This document shows positions 35,520 through 44,873 of a stretch of 64,000 nucleotides of DNA, piece by piece. The DNA is taken from positions 186,001 to 250,000 of the forward strand of contig CAVXXT010000001.1 in NCBI GenBank assembly GCA_963765815.1, in the 5' to 3' direction. The number at the start of each line of letters is the position of its first letter. Within the stretch, counting starts at the first letter, position 1. Under the pieces are notes generated by a model that was not told where the DNA came from, searched no databases, and was given only the letters and a program-made list of their open reading frames with translations. This stretch comes from DATLNF01 sp963765815 (lineage in GTDB: Bacteria > Actinomycetota > Actinomycetes > BP-191). The position numbers and the translations under genes were made by a program.

Positions 35520-35771
35520 ATGGCGCTGTTCATGGACGTGCACAACCTCGAGGGCGGCGTGACCGTCGACGACGTGGCGAAGGCGCACGAGGCCGACCTC
35601 GCCACCCAGGGCGCGCACGGCGTGTCGTACAAGAAGTACTGGGTCAACGAGGAGCTCGGCAAGATCTTCTGCCTGGTGGAGGCGCCCGACGCGGAAGCCG
35701 CGAACACGGTGCACCGCGACGCCCACGGGCTGGTCGCCGACCAGATCTTCGAGGTCACCGAGCACTCCTGA
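35520..35771 (+). CDS. DUF4242 (SCO4226-like nickel-binding) protein
   Basis: This 83-residue ferredoxin-like alpha/beta protein has M-D-V-H-N-L-E-G-G-V-T at the N-terminus, A-H-E-A-D-L-A-T-Q-G near residue 25, K-Y-W-V-N-E-E-L-G-K-I-F-C-L-V-E-A-P and A-A-N-T-V-H-R-D-A-H-G. That is the pattern of DUF4242, whose Streptomyces member SCO4226 binds nickel. The three conserved histidines could be the metal ligands. Start ATG 35520 has AGGAGG eight bases upstream, one of the best ribosome-binding sites in the window. It probably forms its own transcript. Confidence 0.85.
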   Translation: MALFMDVHNLEGGVTVDDVAKAHEADLATQGAHGVSYKKYWVNEELGKIFCLVEAPDAEAANTVHRDAHGLVADQIFEVTEHS

Positions 35772-35818
35772 CGCGCGCCGCACCTGGCTGACGCGACCGC
35801 GCGGGCACACTGCACGGT

Positions 35819-36703
35819 GTGCCCGCGCGTCGCGTCATCGCCCTCTCGGCGTACGCCGTGGGGCTGGTCGTCTTCTCTCTCACCGTCGGCCTGCCGATCG
35901 CTCGTGACCGGCTGCTGATCTGGGTCGTCCTGGCACTCGTCGCGCTGTGCGTCGACCGCCCGCGCCGCCTGGTCCGCGGCCTGCTGGTCGACTGGCTGCC
36001 GTTCTTCGTCGCGCTGATCGCGTACGACGTCATGCGCGGCGCGGCGGACGACCTCACGGCGCGGGCGCACCTCGACCCCCACCTCGCCTTCGATCGGGTG
36101 GTCTTCGGCCGGCCGCCAACGCTGTGGCTGCAGGAGCACTTCTGGTCCGGCGAGCCGCGGCTCTACGACTACCTCGCCTGGGTCGTCTACATCTCGCACT
36201 TCGTGGTGCCGCTCGGCCTCGCGGTCGTCCTCTGGGAGCGGTCGTCGGTGGCGTTCCGACGCTATGTCGCCGCGCTGCTCAGCCTCACCTTCGCGGCCTT
36301 CGTCACCTACGCCGCCTACCCGGCCATCCCGCCGTGGCTCGCCTCGAAGCAGGGTGACCTCGCCCCCACCGACCGGGTCGTGTCCGACGTCTTTGCCACG
36401 ACCGGCCTGCACAAGGCGAGCTCGCTGGTCGACACCGGGACCGCGCTGTCCAACCCGGTGGCTGCGCTGCCGTCGCTGCACGCCGCGGTGCCGCTGCTGA
36501 TCGTGCTGCTCTACTGGGGCGCCGCGCGGCGGACCTGGCAGCGGGTCGCGCTGGCGTCGTACCCGGTCGTCATGGCCGTCGTGCTGGTCTACGGCGCCGA
36601 GCACTACGTGTTCGACATCCTGCTCGGCTGGCTGTACGCCGTGGCCGTCGTCGTAACCCTGAGGAAGCTGTCCGGGCGCCGAGGTACGGTCAAGGAACCA
36701 TGA
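35819..36703 (+). CDS. PAP2-superfamily membrane phosphatase / inositolphosphotransferase-like
   Basis: This 294-residue integral membrane protein has about six hydrophobic segments. PAP2 motifs lie in the C-terminal half: A-A-L-P-S-L-H-A-A-V-P (motif 2) and V-Y-G-A-E-H-Y-V-F-D-I-L-L-G-W (motif 3). The catalytic histidines face outward, as in the Aur1/Ipt1-like group of actinobacteria that act on phospholipids or phosphoinositol lipids; the substrate is not determined. Start GTG 35819. Its stop overlaps the ATG of the ABC exporter gene, so the three genes are probably one operon. Confidence 0.88.
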   Translation: MPARRVIALSAYAVGLVVFSLTVGLPIARDRLLIWVVLALVALCVDRPRRLVRGLLVDWLPFFVALIAYDVMRGAADDLTARAHLDPHLAFDRVVFGRPPTLWLQEHFWSGEPRLYDYLAWVVYISHFVVPLGLAVVLWERSSVAFRRYVAALLSLTFAAFVTYAAYPAIPPWLASKQGDLAPTDRVVSDVFATTGLHKASSLVDTGTALSNPVAALPSLHAAVPLLIVLLYWGAARRTWQRVALASYPVVMAVVLVYGAEHYVFDILLGWLYAVAVVVTLRKLSGRRGTVKEP

Positions 36704-38502
36704 CCTCGCCGCCGCCGCCGTCCCCGCTGGCCGGGGGACGGGTGGTCCGGCGCGGCCTCGCCGTCCTCGGCCGGGCCATCAAGGAAGAGCCCTGGGTCTT
36801 CACGGTCGCGACCATCGGGGCGTCGATCTTCGCGGCGACGACGGTGGCCAGCGCGGTCGTCCTGGGCATCGTCACCGACCGGGCGATCATCCCGTCGTTC
36901 GACTCCCGCGATCCGCGCGACGGCGCGCTGGTCGGCGCGGTGGCGCTGCTGCTCGGTGTCGCGCTGGTCAAGTCGCTGGGGCTGGTGATCCGACGCGTCG
37001 GCGCCAGCTTGATGCAGACCCGGCTGCAGGCGACGTACCGCCGGCGGGTCACCCGCCAGTACCTGCGGCTGCCGCTCTCGTGGCACCACCAGCACTCGAC
37101 CGGCGAGCTGCTCAGCAACGCCAACTCCAACGTCGAGGCGGTCTTCTACCCGATCGCGCCGCTGCCGTTCTCCGTCGGCGTCGTCGTGATGCTGCTGATC
37201 GCGTCGGTCGTGCTCGTCCTCACCGACCCGGTCCTCGCCCTGGTCGGGTTCGTCGTGTTCCCGGCGCTGGCCGCGCTCAACGTCGCGTTCACCCGGCGGA
37301 TGCAGCCCAAGGCGATGCGGGCGCAGCAGCTCCGCGGCGAGGTGTCCTCCGTCGCGCACGAGAGCATCGACGGCGCGCTGGTCGTGAAGACGCTCGGCCG
37401 CGAGACGGCCGAGACCGACCGCTTCCGCGAGGTGAGCGAGCGGCTCCGCGACGAGATGGTCGGCGTGAGTCGGGTCCGCGCGCTGTTCGACCCGCTGATG
37501 GACGCGCTGCCCAACGTCGGCGTGCTCCTGGTGCTCTTCGCCGGCGCCTACCGGGTGCGCTCTGGTCACGTCGACGCCGGCGAGGTGGTCCGGGTCGCCT
37601 ACCTCTTCACGCTTCTTGCGATCCCGATCCGCGGCATCGGCTGGGTGCTGGCCGACCTGCCCCGCTCGGTCGTCGGCTGGGACCGCGTGTCGCGGGTTCT
37701 CGACGCCAAGGGCGCCCTGCCGTACGGCGACGTCGAGGCTGAGCCATCTGTGCTCCCTGCGCATGTCGAGGTCGACGCGGTGTCCTTCGCGTACGACGAC
37801 ACCGACGTGCTGCACGACCTGACGTTCGCGGCTTCGGAGGGCCGCACCATCGCCGTCGTCGGGCCGACCGGGTCGGGCAAGTCGACCACCGTCTCGCTGC
37901 TGGTCCGGCTGGCCGACCCGCGAGCGGGCGAGGTGCGGCTCGACGGCGACGACCTGCGGACGCTGCGCAAGGGCGACCTCGCCGAGCACGCTGCGGTCGT
38001 CTTCCAGGAGTCGTTCCTCTTCGACGACACCGTGCGCGGCAACCTCACTCTCGGCGCCGACGTGGCGGACTCCGAGGTCGTCGCCGCTGCGCGGCTGGCG
38101 CAGGCGCACGAGTTCATCTCCGCGCTGCCGGACGGCTACGACACCGTCGTCGGCGAGCGCGGCACGACGCTCTCCGGCGGGCAGCGCCAGCGGATCGCGC
38201 TGGCCCGCGCCCTCGTCCGCAAACCGCGGCTGCTCGTCCTCGACGACGCGACGTCGAGCGTCGACCCGAGCGTCGAGGCGGCGATCCTGCACGGGCTGCG
38301 CGACGCGGAGCTGCCGTCCACGGTCGTCGTCGTCGCCTACCGCCAGGCCACGATCGCGCTCGCCGACGAGGTGGTGTTCATCACGGCCGGCCGCGTCGTC
38401 GACCGCGGCACCCACGCGGAGCTGCTCGCCAGGCAGCCGGCGTACGCCCGGCTGGTCACGGCGTACGACGACGTCACCTCCGACCGCGAGCCGGCGGCGT
38501 GA
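36700..38502 (+). CDS. ABC exporter half-transporter A (degenerate nucleotide-binding domain)
   Basis: This 600-residue half-transporter has a six-helix type IV exporter membrane domain (residues ~35-325) fused to an ATP-binding domain (~350-590). The ATPase has Walker A G-P-T-G-S-G-K-S-T, an intact signature L-S-G-G-Q-R-Q, and Walker B L-L-V-L-D-D-A-T-S-S. In Walker B the catalytic glutamate is replaced by Asp, a mark of the degenerate partner in heterodimeric exporters (BmrCD, TM287/288). It is coupled to the PAP2 gene (ATGA) and to the next ABC gene (GTGA). The substrate is unknown; lipid or drug export would fit the family. Confidence 0.92.
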   Translation: MTSPPPPSPLAGGRVVRRGLAVLGRAIKEEPWVFTVATIGASIFAATTVASAVVLGIVTDRAIIPSFDSRDPRDGALVGAVALLLGVALVKSLGLVIRRVGASLMQTRLQATYRRRVTRQYLRLPLSWHHQHSTGELLSNANSNVEAVFYPIAPLPFSVGVVVMLLIASVVLVLTDPVLALVGFVVFPALAALNVAFTRRMQPKAMRAQQLRGEVSSVAHESIDGALVVKTLGRETAETDRFREVSERLRDEMVGVSRVRALFDPLMDALPNVGVLLVLFAGAYRVRSGHVDAGEVVRVAYLFTLLAIPIRGIGWVLADLPRSVVGWDRVSRVLDAKGALPYGDVEAEPSVLPAHVEVDAVSFAYDDTDVLHDLTFAASEGRTIAVVGPTGSGKSTTVSLLVRLADPRAGEVRLDGDDLRTLRKGDLAEHAAVVFQESFLFDDTVRGNLTLGADVADSEVVAAARLAQAHEFISALPDGYDTVVGERGTTLSGGQRQRIALARALVRKPRLLVLDDATSSVDPSVEAAILHGLRDAELPSTVVVVAYRQATIALADEVVFITAGRVVDRGTHAELLARQPAYARLVTAYDDVTSDREPAA

Positions 38503-40314
38503 GCGCCGGCGTCGCGGTGCCCGAGGCGCCGCTCGGGATACGCGAGGGACCGGCCGGCAGCTGGCACGTGCTGCGCCGCGGGCTGCAGCTGTCGCCGGAG
38601 TTCCGCGACGGCGTCCGGGTGACCGCTCTGCTCGCGCTGGTCGCGACTGCCGGCCGGCTCGTCGTGCCGGTCGTCATCCAGCAGACGCTGGACAAGGGTC
38701 TCCGCCGCGACGGTGGGGTCGACGTCGGCTTCGTCCAGCGCACCCTGCTCGTCGCCGCGGCCGTGCTGGTCTCGACCGCCCTGGCCAGCTATGCCACCAA
38801 CCTGCGTCTCGCCCGCAACACCGAGCGCGCGCTGTCCGCGCTGCGGGTGCGCGCCTTCCGGCACGTGCACGACCTCTCGGTGCTGCACCAGGCCGCTGAG
38901 CGCCGAGGTGCGCTGGTCTCGCGCGTCACCACCGACGTCGACACCATCAGCCAGTTCATGCAGTTCGGCGGTCTGCTCCTCGTCATCAACACCGGTCAGC
39001 TGCTCGTCGCGCTGGCGGTGATGGCCTACTACAGCTGGCAGCTGACGCTCGTCGTCGTGGTCGTCTTCGTCCCGCTGACCGTCGCGCTGCGACACACCAA
39101 CCGGCGGCGCGGCGAGGCCTTCGACGTCGTACGCCGGCGTATCGGCGAGGTGCTCGGCGCGATCGCGGAGAGTGTCGTGGCCGCTCCGGTCGTCCGCGCC
39201 TATGGCGTTGAGGACCGCACCGCCGCGCGGATCGACTCGGCCGTCGACCGGCATGCCGCGTCGCAGGTACGGGCCGTTCGGCTCTCCGCGACGATGTTCG
39301 CGATCGTCGAGATGAGCGCCGCCGCGGCGTCCGCGGCGGTCGTCGTGATCGGCGTGCTGATCGGCGTCGACGGCAGCCTCACCGCGGGCCAGCTGGTCGC
39401 GTTCCTCTTCCTGGTGACGTTCTTCGTCGGACCGCTGCAGATCACCACCGAGGTGCTGAGCGAGGCGCAGTCGGCGATCAGCGGATGGCGGCGGATCCTC
39501 GGCATCCTCGACACCCCGGCCGACGTGCGAGACCCGGCGCTGCGCGCGGAGGGCGCCGTCGACCTGCCGCCGGGACCCGTCGGCGTGCACTTCGACCACG
39601 TGGGGTTCCGCTACCCCAGCGGGCCTCCTGTCCTGCACGACGTCGACCTGTCCATCGAGCCGCAGCGCCGGGTCGCGGTCGTGGGTCAGACCGGGTCCGG
39701 CAAGACGACGTTCGCCAAGCTGCTGACCCGGCTGATGGACCCGACGCGACGGGCGGGTCCTGCTCAACGGCGTGCCGCTCACCGACGTCTCGTTCGAGAG
39801 CCTGCGCCGGCGGGTCGTGATGGTGCCGCAGGACGGCTTCCTCTTCGACACGTCGATCGCCGAGAACGTCCGCTACGGCCGGCCGGACATCGGCGACGAC
39901 GACATCGAGCTGGCCTTCACCGAGCTCGGCCTCGGCGACTGGCTGGCCCTGCTGCCGCACGGTCTCCAGACCCGGGTAGGGGAGCGCGGCGAGTCGCTGT
40001 CCGTCGGCGAGCGCCAGCTGGTCGCGCTGGCCCGCGCGTACGTGTCCGACCCCGACCTGCTGCTGCTGGACGAGGCGACCTCGGCGGTCGACCCCGCCAC
40101 CGAGACGCGCCTGCAGCGCGCCCTCGAAGGAGTCACCCGCGGCCGGACCGCGGTGTCCATCGCGCACCGGCTCTCGACCGCCGAGGCGGCGGACGAGGTG
40201 ATCGTGTTCGACGCCGGGCGGGTGGTGCAGCGCGGGTCGCACGACGAGCTGGTGGCCCAAGGGGGCGTCTACGGCGCGCTGTGGGCGAGCTGGACCTCGC
40301 GCCGTACGAGCTGA
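38499..40314 (+). CDS. ABC exporter half-transporter B (one frameshift)
   Basis: This is the second half-transporter, starting at GTG 38499 inside the stop of the first. The membrane domain spans residues ~40-330 and the ATP-binding domain ~365-600. Walker A is G-Q-T-G-S-G-K-T-T and Walker B L-L-L-L-D-E-A-T-S-A keeps the catalytic Glu. The signature is altered to L-S-V-G-E-R-Q. One extra base near 39747 shifts the frame between L-M-D-P-T and D-G-R-V-L-L-N-G-V-P-L; corrected length is 604 residues. With the upstream half it forms one consensus and one degenerate ATP site. hisI begins 27 bases later. Confidence 0.9.
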
Positions 40315-40341
40315 CCCACCGCGCGTGCGAAACTCGTGCCC

Positions 40342-40720
40342 ATGCCTGCCGCCCGCCCCACCTCGCTCGACCCCGCCATCGCCGCACGCCTGAAGCGCGA
40401 CCAGGACGGCCTCGTCGTCGCCGTCGCGCAGCAGCACGACACCGGCGAGGTGCTGATGGTCGGCTGGATGGACGACGAGGCGCTGCACCGCACCCTGACC
40501 ACGGGCCGCTGCACCTACTGGAGTCGCAGTCCGCCAGGAGTACTGGGTGAAGGGCGAGACGTCAGGTCACCAGCAGTGGGTCAAGTCGGTCGCGCTCGAC
40601 TGCGACGGCGACACCCTGCTCGTGCGCGTCGACCAGGTCGGCGCGGCCTGCCACACCGGTGACCGCACCTGCTTCGACGCGGGCGACCTCGGCGCCGTCG
40701 TGGGCTCGCCCGGCTCGTGA
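40342..40720 (+). CDS. hisI: Phosphoribosyl-AMP cyclohydrolase (one frameshift)
   Basis: HisI opens the purine ring of PR-AMP, the third step of histidine synthesis; it is a zinc enzyme. Visible segments are D-G-L-V-V-A-V-A-Q-Q-H-D-T-G-E-V-L-M-V-G-W-M-D-D-E-A-L, R-C-T-Y-W-S-R-S, and after an extra base near 40531, R-Q-E-Y-W-V-K-G-E-T-S-G-H, L-D-C-D-G-D-T-L-L and C-H-T-G-D-R-T-C-F, with the zinc cysteines. Corrected length is 125 residues. ATG 40342 is preferred; a GTG lies six bases earlier. The TGA overlaps the GTG of trpE. Confidence 0.9.
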
Positions 40721-42233
40721 CGCACCGGCGCCGTCGTACCGGATCTCGCGACGTTCCGGGAGCTCGCGCGCGAACGCCGGGTGATCCCGGTGACGCGGCG
40801 GCTGCTCGCCGACGGCGAGACGCCGGTCGGCGTCTACCGCAAGCTGGCCGCGGAGCGACCGGGCACCTTCCTGCTCGAGTCGGCCGAGCACGGCGGCGTG
40901 TGGTCGCGCTACAGCTTCGTCGGCGCGCGGTCCGCGGCCACGCTGACCGAGCGGGACGGCGAGGCGCGCTGGCTCGGCCGGCCGCCCCAGGGCGTGCCGA
41001 CCACGGGTACGCCGCTCGAGGCGCTGGCGGGGACCGTCGAGCTCCTGCGGACCGAGCGGCTGCCGGGCCTGCCGCCGCTGACCGGCGGTCTGGTCGGCTA
41101 CGTGTCCTACGACGTGGTGCGCCGGCTCGAGCGGCTGCCGTCGACCGCGGTCGACGACCTGCGGCGTGCCGGAGCTGGCGATGCTGCTGGCGACCGACCT
41201 CGCCGTTCTCGACCACGCCGACGGCTCGGTGCTGCTCATCGCCAACGCCATCAACTGGGACGGCAGCGACGAGCGGGTCGACGCGGCGTACGCCGACGCC
41301 TGCGATCGGCTGGCGGCGATGCGGCGCGACCTGGCATCGCCGGCCGCCGCGACCGCGTCGACCGTGGCCGAGGACATCGACGTCAGCGACATCGCCTCGA
41401 CCGGGCCGGCGCAGGGCTACCCGGTCAGCGGTGGACGCGGTGAAGGAGCAGATCCGCGCGGGCGAGGCGTTCCAGGTCGTGCTCTCGCAGCGGTTCGAGA
41501 CCGCGACGACCGCGACCGCGCTCGACGTCTACCGCGTGCTGCGCGTCCTCAACCCGAGCCCCGTACATGTACCTGTTGCGCATCGGACGGGTCGTCGACA
41601 TCGTCGGCTCGCTCACCTGAGGCGCTGGTCACGGTGTCGCAGGGACGTGCGCTGCTGCACCCGATCGCCGGAACCAGGCCGCGCGGTGCGACGCCCGAGG
41701 AGGACGTCGGCCTCGCGGCGGAGCTGCTCGCCGACGACAAGGAGCGGGCCGAGCACATCATGCTCGTCGACCTCGGCCGCAACGACCTGGGCCGGGTGTG
41801 CGCGCCGGGCAGCGTCGACGTGCGTCGACTTCATGACGGTCGAGCGCTACTCGCACGTGATGCACATCGTGTCGACCGTCGTCGGTGACCTGCGGCCCGG
41901 ATGCACCGGCCTCGACGCGCTGACCGCGATGCTTCCCGGCCGGCACGCTGTCCGGCGCCCCGAAGCCGCGCGCGATGGAGATCATCGAGGGGCTCGAGCC
42001 GACGCGGCGCGGGCTCTACGGCGGCGCTGTCGGCTATCTCGACTTCGCCGGCGATCTCGACACGTGCGATCGCGATCCGCACGGTGCTGCTCAAGGACGG
42101 CGTGGCCTACGTGCAGGCCGGCGCGGGCATCGTCGCCGACAGCGACCCGGCGGCCGAGGACCGGGAGTGCCGCGCCAAGGCCGCAGCCGTCCTCACCGCG
42201 GTGCGCGCCGCCGAGACCCTCCGGCCGGCATGA
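40717..42233 (+). CDS. trpE: Anthranilate synthase component I (eight frameshifts in this sequence)
   Basis: TrpE makes anthranilate from chorismate, using ammonia from a TrpG subunit that is not in this window. GTG 40717 overlaps the hisI stop. Recognisable parts are L-L-A-D-G-E-T-P-V-G-V-Y-R-K-L, F-L-L-E-S-A-E (feedback-site region), F-Q-V-V-L-S-Q-R-F, S-P-E-A-L-V-T-V, P-I-A-G-T-R-P-R-G, L-V-D-L-G-R-N-D-L-G and G-T-L-S-G-A-P-K-P-R-A-M-E-I-I. Extra bases occur near 40726, 41165, 41431, 41562, 41615, 41823, 41938 and 42065. Removing all eight gives 502 residues, the usual length. All active-site residues survive, so sequence error is likelier than decay. Confidence 0.9.
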
Positions 42234-42751
42234 GGGGGACGCGCGGCCTGCTGCTCGCGCTGCTGCTCTGCGTCGTCGGGTCCGCGATCGTGCTCGGCGC
42301 GACCGGCCGCCCGTGGGTACGGCGGGAGGCGCGGGTCAGCTCGCCGACCCCTGAGCGCCCCGACGCCTTCGTCACGACGACGTCCGAGCGCACCGGCGCT
42401 GACGTCGCGCCGGGGGTGCGTGCCCTCGGCCTGGTGTCTCTGGCGGGCGGCGCGGCGCTGCTGGGGTCACGGGGACGTGGCCGGCAGGTCGTCGGCGCGG
42501 TGCTCGCGTCAGCCGGCGTCGGCACGGCGTACCTCGCGGTGCGGGTCGACCACGCCGGGCGGACCGGCGCGGTGGCCACGGCGGCAGCTGCGGGTCTCGT
42601 CGTCGCGGCCGGTGGGATGGTGACGATGGTCAACGGGTCGGCCTGGCCGGCGCTCGGCGCGCGGTACGAGCGCTCGGAGACGGCACCGCGCGACCGCGAC
42701 GAGCTGGCCGACACCTGGGAGGCGCTCGACCGCGGCGAGGACGTCGAGTAG
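42230..42751 (+). CDS. Trp biosynthesis-associated membrane protein (TIGR02234-type)
   Basis: This 173-residue protein has four membrane segments (about residues 5-25, 63-80, 88-105 and 115-135) and short charged ends. Such proteins follow trpE in many actinobacteria (Rv1610-like); their function is unknown. The ATG overlaps the trpE stop (ATGA), confirming the corrected trpE frame at that end. Features include A-T-G-R-P-W-V between helices 1 and 2 and a final acidic stretch E-L-A-D-T-W-E-A-L-D. Confidence 0.88.
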   Translation: MRGTRGLLLALLLCVVGSAIVLGATGRPWVRREARVSSPTPERPDAFVTTTSERTGADVAPGVRALGLVSLAGGAALLGSRGRGRQVVGAVLASAGVGTAYLAVRVDHAGRTGAVATAAAAGLVVAAGGMVTMVNGSAWPALGARYERSETAPRDRDELADTWEALDRGEDVE

Positions 42752-42784
42752 CGCTGCGCACCCCGCTCGGGCGATGGTGGACGG

Positions 42785-43957
42785 GTGGAACGCCGGGAGC
42801 TGCTGCGGGGCGGCGTCGTCGGACTGGCTGCTGTCGCCGTCGGCGGCACCGGCTGGCTGACGTCGCTGAGTCGCGCGCCCGACCAGGCCCAGCCCGGACC
42901 GGGACCGTACGGCGCGCTGCGCGCCCCCGACCGCAACGGCGTCCAGCTGCCCGCCGGGTTCACCAGCCGCGTCGTCGCGCGCAGCCGCCAGGCGGTCGGC
43001 GGCTACGTGTGGCACGACGCCCCGGACGGTGCCGCGTGCTTCCCGACGTCGACCGGCTGGGTCTACCTCTCCAATGCCGAGCTGCCGGCCGGCCAGGGCG
43101 GCGTCGGCGCCATCCGCTTCCGGCGCGACGGCTCGGTCGAGCGCGGCTATCGCGTCCTGCGCGGCACCACCGCCAACTGCGCCGGCGGCGCGACTCCATG
43201 GCACCGCTGGCTGTCCTGCGAGGAGCACCCACGGGGCCGCGTCTGGGAGTGCGACCCGGCGGCAGCGGCGGCCCCGGTCGCGCGGCCGGCGATGGGCGTG
43301 TTCCAGCACGAGGCCGCGACGTGCGACGCCGATCTCGGGGTCGTCTACCTCACCGAGGACCGGCCCGACGGCTGCCTCTACCGGTTCCGGCCGACGACAT
43401 GGGGCGACCTGTCGCGCGGGGCGCTCGAGGTGTTCTGCCTGTCGTCGAGCACCGGTCGCGGCAGCTGGCGGCGGATCCCGGACCCGTCAGCGGCCGACCG
43501 GGAGACCCGGGCGCAGGTCGCGGCGGCCCGGCGCTTCAACGGCGGCGAGGGCGCGTGCTACCTGTCGGCGACCCGCACGCTCTTCTTCACGACGAAGGGC
43601 GACGGGCGGGTGTGGCGGCTCGACACGCGCACCGACACCCTCGACATCGCGTACGACGACAGCACGTCCCGCGGCGGCGCGCCGCTCACCGGCGTCGACA
43701 ACGTGATCGTGTCGCGCAGCCACGACCTCTACGTCGCCGAGGACGGCGGCTCGATGGACGTCTGCGTCATCACGCCGGCCGGCGACGTCGCGCGGTTCCT
43801 GCACCTCGTCGGCCACGACTCATCAGAGATCACCGGCATCGCGTTCGCGCCGACGCACGACCGGCTCTACTTCTCCTCGCAGCGCGGGACGACCGGGCGC
43901 AGTCGCGACGGCGTGACCTTCGAGGTGCACGGCGCGTTTCGCGCCAGGTCGGGCTGA
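42785..43957 (+). CDS. PhoX-like (DUF839) secreted phosphatase-family protein
   Basis: This 390-residue protein has an N-terminal signal of Tat character: E-R-R-E-L-L-R-G-G-V-V-G-L-A-A-V-A-V-G. The mature part is a beta-propeller like PhoX/DUF839 proteins, with W-L-S-C-E-E-H-P, H-E-A-A-T-C-D, V-Y-L-T-E-D-R-P-D-G-C-L-Y-R-F, R-F-N-G-G-E-G-A-C-Y and V-A-E-D-G-G-S-M-D-V. Those conserved acidic residues bind iron and calcium in PhoX. It lies between the trpE and trpCBA segments. Alkaline phosphatase activity is plausible but unproven. Confidence 0.85.
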   Translation: MERRELLRGGVVGLAAVAVGGTGWLTSLSRAPDQAQPGPGPYGALRAPDRNGVQLPAGFTSRVVARSRQAVGGYVWHDAPDGAACFPTSTGWVYLSNAELPAGQGGVGAIRFRRDGSVERGYRVLRGTTANCAGGATPWHRWLSCEEHPRGRVWECDPAAAAAPVARPAMGVFQHEAATCDADLGVVYLTEDRPDGCLYRFRPTTWGDLSRGALEVFCLSSSTGRGSWRRIPDPSAADRETRAQVAAARRFNGGEGACYLSATRTLFFTTKGDGRVWRLDTRTDTLDIAYDDSTSRGGAPLTGVDNVIVSRSHDLYVAEDGGSMDVCVITPAGDVARFLHLVGHDSSEITGIAFAPTHDRLYFSSQRGTTGRSRDGVTFEVHGAFRARSG

Positions 43958-44053
43958 GCCCCTTCCGGAGGACAGCGGGCTGAGCGGTTCCAGGGGTCTC
44001 GTGAGCCGCAGTTACGATGAGAGTCCGAACCCGAGGTCCGAGGAGTCCGTGGC

Positions 44054-44869
44054 GTGAGTGTGCTCGACGAGATCGTCGCGGGCGTCCGTGCCGACCTCGT
44101 CGACCGTGAGCAGACCACGTCGCTCGACCAGCTCAAGGAGCTGGCTGCGCGCAAGCCCCCGGCACTCGACGGCATCGCCGCGCTGTCCGGCAAGGACGTC
44201 AGCGTCATCGCAGAGGTGAAGCGCTGCTCGCCGTCCAAGGGCGCCCTCGCCGCGATCGCCGACCCGGCCGGGCTCGCCGCCGACTACGTCGCAGGTGGTG
44301 CCGCCGTCATCAGCGTGCTGACCGAGGGCCGTCGCTTCGGCGGCAGCCTCGCCGATCTCGACGCCGTACGACGCAGCGTCGACGTCCCGATCCTGCGCAA
44401 GGACTTCGTGGTCTCGCCGTACCAGATCTGGGAGGCGCGAGCGTACGGCGCCGACCTGGTGCTGCTGATCGCAGCGGCGCTGGAGCAGACCAAGCTGGTC
44501 AGCTTCGTCGAGCGGGTCGAGTCGCTCGGCATGACGCCGCTGGTGGAGGTGCACGACCGCGAGGAGCTCGAGCGTGCGCTCGACGCCGGCGCGCGGCTGG
44601 TCGGCGTCAACGCGCGCAACCTGCACACGCTCGAGGTCGACCGGTCGATCTTCGCCGAGCTCTCGCCGCTGATGCCGGCCGAGTGCGTGAAGGTCGCCGA
44701 GAGCGGCGTGCGCGGGCCGCACGACCTCATCGCCTACGCCGCCGCGGGCGCGCACGCGGTGCTGGTCGGCGAGGGCGTCGTCACTGGCCGCGACCCGCGA
44801 CAGGCGGTGCGCGAGCTGGTGACCGCCGGCGCGCACCCGGCGACCCGTGGCGTCGACCCGGACCAGTGA
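44054..44869 (+). CDS. trpC: Indole-3-glycerol phosphate synthase
   Basis: TrpC closes the indole ring. The 271-residue barrel has V-I-A-E-V-K-R-C-S-P-S-K-G-A-L (catalytic Lys), S-V-L-T-E-G-R-R-F-G-G, L-R-K-D-F-V-V-S-P-Y-Q-I (second catalytic Lys), L-V-E-V-H-D, G-V-N-A-R-N-L and A-E-S-G-V-R-G. GTG 44054 is used; GAGGTCCGAGGAG lies upstream. It begins an unbroken trpC-trpB-trpA run. No trp leader peptide or attenuator was recognised in the 96-base gap upstream. Confidence 0.95.
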   Translation: MSVLDEIVAGVRADLVDREQTTSLDQLKELAARKPPALDGIAALSGKDVSVIAEVKRCSPSKGALAAIADPAGLAADYVAGGAAVISVLTEGRRFGGSLADLDAVRRSVDVPILRKDFVVSPYQIWEARAYGADLVLLIAAALEQTKLVSFVERVESLGMTPLVEVHDREELERALDAGARLVGVNARNLHTLEVDRSIFAELSPLMPAECVKVAESGVRGPHDLIAYAAAGAHAVLVGEGVVTGRDPRQAVRELVTAGAHPATRGVDPDQ

Positions 44870-44873
44870 GCCG

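Noticed and set aside
28116..42233. Programmed ribosomal frameshifting as explanation of the his and trp breaks
   Set aside because: Shifts are too many, lack shared slippery sequences and occur in both directions across unrelated genes. Error or mutation is simpler.
43958..44053. trp attenuator or leader peptide before trpC
   Set aside because: No short ORF with consecutive Trp codons and no terminator/antiterminator pair could be found; none is seen upstream of trpE either.
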